Origin: Flavobacteriales bacterium
GTDB lineage: Bacteria; Bacteroidota; Bacteroidia; Flavobacteriales_F; PHOS-HE28
DNA length: 64,000 bases
Direction of reading: 5' to 3'
NCBI GenBank assembly: GCA_019638085.1
Contig: JAHBUL010000002.1
Location: 186,001-250,000, forward strand
The notes beneath the pieces are model-generated. The model made no database searches. It saw only the letters and a program-made list of their open reading frames with translations, and was not told the DNA's origin. Position numbers and translations under genes: made by a program. Below are positions 61,701-64,000 of this stretch, piece by piece; the first letter of the stretch is position 1; each line of letters starts with the position of its first letter.

Positions 61701-62546
61701 GTGATACGCTCCCTTCTCTTTCTTGTTCTCCTTGCTCCGGCATTGCTCTTCGGTCAAGGCAGCGCGGGTATCAGCTATGCCAGCCTATCCGGCCACCTGG
61801 AAGCGATCGGCACCGGCAGTGATGCCAAGCGCGACAGTGCCAGCGCCCTGCTGAAGCATGAGCTGGGCTTGATCCTGGATTCCGACAGCGCCTTCACCGC
61901 CAGTTTCGCCGATGTGCCGATCAGCCGCGTGGACGCCCCCGATGGCGACTTCCGCCTGTTCACGTGGAACGTACGGCATAGCAACGGCTACTTCCTTTAC
62001 GAAGGCTTTCTGCTGGTGAAGAAGGGTAGCAAGCACGTGCTTTACGAACTGCGGGACATGACGGACCACATCGCCAAACCTGCCACAGCGCAGCTCAGTC
62101 CGGAGAATTGGTACGGTGCGGTGTATTACGAAGTGATCCCGGTGAAGCGCGGCAGCAGGACCTATTACACATTGCTGGGCTGGAAGGGCTACAACACGGT
62201 GGAGACCCGCAAAGTGATCGATGTGCTCAGCATCAGCGGCTCTGCGCCGAAGTTCGGCGCTCCCTTGTTCCTTGCGGATAGGCATCGGAACCAACGGGAG
62301 GTCTTCGGCTTTACCGCCCAAGGCAGCATGCAACTGAAGTGGATGCCGGAGCGCAAGGCGATCATCGTGGATCACCTTTCACCAACCCGGCCCGAGTTCG
62401 CTGGTCAGCCCGCTTTCATGGCGCCGGACTTCTCCTTCGACAGCTACACGTGGGACAAGGACCACTGGCGCTTGGACCGCGACATCGACCTGCGCGAAAC
62501 CGGCAAGAGCAAGCCGTACAAGGCGCCGCCGAAGGAATCGCGGTAG
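61701..62546 (+). CDS. Secreted protein of unknown function
   Basis: I do not recognise the family. The 281-residue product opens with a signal peptide (VIRSLLFLVLLAPALLFGQ, GTG start at 61701). The frame is open upstream to an ATG at 61575, but that would put 42 polar residues before the signal. The body is a compact mixed fold with RLFTWNVRHSNGYFLYEGFL, ENWYGAVYYEVIPVK, YYTLLGWKGYN and KFGAPLF, and basic residues at the C terminus. Similar short exported proteins are common in Bacteroidota and are usually annotated as hypothetical. It is divergent from the GH3 fusion gene, with 152 bases between the two chosen starts. Confidence 0.7.
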   Translation: MIRSLLFLVLLAPALLFGQGSAGISYASLSGHLEAIGTGSDAKRDSASALLKHELGLILDSDSAFTASFADVPISRVDAPDGDFRLFTWNVRHSNGYFLYEGFLLVKKGSKHVLYELRDMTDHIAKPATAQLSPENWYGAVYYEVIPVKRGSRTYYTLLGWKGYNTVETRKVIDVLSISGSAPKFGAPLFLADRHRNQREVFGFTAQGSMQLKWMPERKAIIVDHLSPTRPEFAGQPAFMAPDFSFDSYTWDKDHWRLDRDIDLRETGKSKPYKAPPKESR

Positions 62547-62556
62547 CACCCATCCC

Positions 62557-62670
62557 GCGCTCGCTTGTCCGCAAGTCGGCGCTCGCTTGTAGCGAGTGCC
62601 AACCCCCCTTGTCGGCGCTCGCGTGTCGCGAGTGCCCGTCCCCATTCGGCGCTCGCTTGTAACGCTTGCC
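62557..62670. repeat. Four degenerate copies of a palindromic unit
   Basis: Units start at 62557, 62579, 62615 and 62649. Each begins GCGCTCGC and, in the two central copies, closes as a hairpin with GCGAGTGCC. Spacing is 22, 36 and 34 bases. The first copy has CCGCAAGT and the last AACGCTTGCC in place of the closing arm, so the array has decayed at its edges. Confidence 0.8.
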
Positions 62671-62791
62671 AAGGCCACATCGCATCAGGGCTATCGGGTC
62701 ATATTCGCCCGTTTGGCGCGGGATACAAGGTCACGTGGGCCTCATTCGGCAGCGCTTGAACGCCCTGCGGGCGAGCGCCCCTTGATCTTTT

Positions 62792-62918
62792 GGTCCGATA
62801 GATATCGGACCACGGATGGACACGGCCCGATACGTATCGGGTCCACACGGACCTTGCTTCGCCGCAGCGGCTACGCGAAGGCGCGTAAATACCGCCCTCA
62901 TCCGTGTCTATCCGTGGT
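62792..62918. repeat. Nested inverted repeats
   Basis: The arms ACCACGGATGGACACGG (62809-62825) and CCGTGTCTATCCGTGGT (62902-62918) are complementary with one mismatch in 17. At the left arm lie two perfect palindromes: a 20-base one at 62792-62811, with arms of 9, and CCCGATACGTATCGGG at 62826-62841. Between the arms is GCTTCGCCGCAGCGGC...GCGAAGGC, a further stem. The set could form a large branched structure. Confidence 0.8.
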
Positions 62919-63027
62919 TCCCTCTTTGGACCGACCGCACCGCCCTTCGACAAGCTCAGGGCAGGTTAGGCGTGGCTCGAAGACCCGATAGCCCTGCACA
63001 TCGCATGACCCGAAAAATTCCACGCTA

Positions 63028-63035
63028 TACCTTTA
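63028..63035 (+). promoter_or_regulatory. Possible -7 element for the metalloprotease gene
   Basis: TACCTTTA matches TAnnTTTG in seven of eight positions and lies 48 bases before the start codon. A convincing -33 element is not visible. Confidence 0.3.
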
Positions 63036-63082
63036 ATCCTTCTTAGGTCTCGACCCGCCCGTTCCCATCCCTCCGAGCGAAC

Positions 63083-64000
63083 ATGAATTCCACTTCTTCC
63101 AGAAGGCTCTATTACTTGTCCCTGTTCGCCGGAACGCTCTTCACCACCGGCCTTTTTGGCCAACAGATCGCTTCCACTGAGCGGCATGGCACCAGTGAAC
63201 TTCCCGATTGGATCACCTTCCACGAGGGGATGACCAACACCGCATTGGTGCCCGTTCTGGAAAGTGAACTCGGATGGCCCACGGGCTACAACCTCATACC
63301 AACCGGCCGACCGATCGAAGAGCGATCAGGCTGGACCCACCAGCGCTATCAGCAGCTTTATCAGGGCGTGCCGGTCTTCGGGGCCACAGTAATGGTGCAC
63401 GAAAAGGATGGCGCCATCGGATCATTGAATGGTGAGCTATCGATCGCTGGAACGAAATCCGCTCCCACTCCGACACTTTCCCCCGAAGCCGCGCTGGAAG
63501 CCGCCATGCGCCACGTGGGTGCACGCAGCTACATGTGGGATTCACCGGAGATGGAGGCCTTCATCAAGAAGGAACAGCACGATCCGCAAGCCACCTTCCG
63601 CCCTACCCCGGAACTGATCTACTACCCGCTCGCCTTTCCCCGGCTGGATGGAGAATTACGCTTGGCATACAAGCTGGACATCTATGCCCAGGAGCCGCGC
63701 TCCCGCCAGTATGTGCTGGTGGATGCGCAGCGAGGCGAGATCCTGAATTCCATCCCGCGGATGCATTCCATCAACGAGCCGGGTACGGCGGAGACTGCAT
63801 ACAGCGGGAACCGGCCCATCATGACCTTCCGCCCTTCCACGGATGATGCCTTCCAACTGAAGGACCTTTCGCGCGGCGGCGGTATCCTCACTTACGATTG
63901 TGCGAACACCTCCAACTACGCTGCGGCGCAGATCCCCACCAACACCACCAACAACTGGGATCTTGGCAGCTTGAGCGCAAACTCCATCCTGGATGCCCAT
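63083..64000 (+). CDS. Thermolysin-family (M4) metalloprotease, 5' part only
   Basis: An open frame of 306 codons from ATG 63083 runs off the window without a stop. It encodes a signal peptide (about 1-27, ending GLFGQ), then a propeptide with FTP-like (RYQQLYQGVPVFGATVMVH, about 87-106) and PepSY-like (about 130-225) segments as in thermolysin precursors. The last residues, NWDLGSLSANSILDAH, fit the start of the M4 catalytic domain, where DAHYYAG is expected next. The zinc-binding HEXXH lies beyond the edge. In Bacteroidota such enzymes are usually secreted, often with a T9SS C-terminal domain, which cannot be checked here. Confidence 0.85.
   Translation, partial: MNSTSSRRLYYLSLFAGTLFTTGLFGQQIASTERHGTSELPDWITFHEGMTNTALVPVLESELGWPTGYNLIPTGRPIEERSGWTHQRYQQLYQGVPVFGATVMVHEKDGAIGSLNGELSIAGTKSAPTPTLSPEAALEAAMRHVGARSYMWDSPEMEAFIKKEQHDPQATFRPTPELIYYPLAFPRLDGELRLAYKLDIYAQEPRSRQYVLVDAQRGEILNSIPRMHSINEPGTAETAYSGNRPIMTFRPSTDDAFQLKDLSRGGGILTYDCANTSNYAAAQIPTNTTNNWDLGSLSANSILDAH

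Larger units (their letters stand above)
62547..63082. other. 536-base gap packed with inverted repeats
   Basis: No gene is supported. From left to right: four copies of a GCGCTCGC hairpin unit (62557-62670), a CGCCC-TGC-GGGCG hairpin (62761-62773), two perfect palindromes (62792-62811, 62826-62841) inside a longer inverted pair, and a CCCTTCGACAAGCTCAGGG-type element (about 62944-62962) of the kind found scattered in many genomes. The last 60 bases lead to the metalloprotease start. Confidence 0.6.

Noticed and set aside
62557-62670. Possible short CRISPR array
   Set aside because: The units are palindromic and decayed with very short unequal spacers, and no cas gene is seen.
1-64000. tRNA or rRNA genes
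   Set aside because: I scanned the intergenic gaps for clover-leaf arms with TTCGAnTC loops or rRNA-conserved words and saw none that I could support.

Overview
The window is a 64 kb chromosomal stretch of a Bacteroidota bacterium, most likely flavobacterial in the broad sense. Evidence: the rho neighbourhood carries the DUF4293 and DUF4199 membrane proteins typical of that phylum; several secreted proteins end in type IX secretion (T9SS) sorting-like domains; there is a PorE-like OmpA/PD40 protein, a DUF5683 protein, a FISUMP-domain protein, a GH3-serine hydrolase fusion and a kinase of the Reg_prop/Y_Y_Y type. GC content is high for the phylum, and a few intergenic regions contain matches to the Bacteroidota -7 element TAnnTTTG. 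No rRNA, tRNA, CRISPR array, transposase, integrase or phage gene was seen.

Layout. 0.3-7.6 kb is housekeeping: dnaE, trxA with a clear intrinsic terminator, a truA-ABC exporter operon on the minus strand, and a YfcE-like phosphoesterase. 7.7-11 kb is DUF4293, rho (with a very long disordered insert) and DUF4199. 11-23.7 kb holds a Mur ligase (Mpl-like), a GluR0-like ligand-gated potassium channel, an MBL hydrolase, a comEC-Rieske pair, DUF5683, a RimK-like ligase, a PhyH-like oxygenase, an SDR, a PAP2-like enzyme, a GT22-like mannosyltransferase and TerC. 23.8-36.3 kb is a minus-strand block of envelope genes: a Lys-C-like protease, the PorE-like protein, an AsmA-like giant, a glutamate/dicarboxylate symporter and a 1308-residue protein built from 67-residue repeats.

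36.4-41.5 kb carries an FAD oxidoreductase and three secreted T9SS-type proteins, separated by nested palindromic repeats. 41.7-48 kb has mazG, a FucP-like sugar porter and a two-component system (kinase then LuxR regulator). 48.2-51 kb is a GEVED/T9SS secreted protein broken by one in-frame stop. 51.4-64 kb holds a P-type cation ATPase, a TonB-dependent receptor, a YwqK-like lipoprotein, ornithine aminotransferase, the GH3-serine hydrolase fusion, a secreted protein of unknown function, a dense cluster of palindromes, and the 5' part of a thermolysin-family metalloprotease cut by the window edge.

Functional theme: ordinary replication, transcription and RNA-modification genes are mixed with many cell-envelope and secretion genes. 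I see no defence island or biosynthetic cluster. The least ordinary items are the ion channel, the 67-residue repeat protein, the disordered Rho, the interrupted GEVED gene and the nested palindromes.
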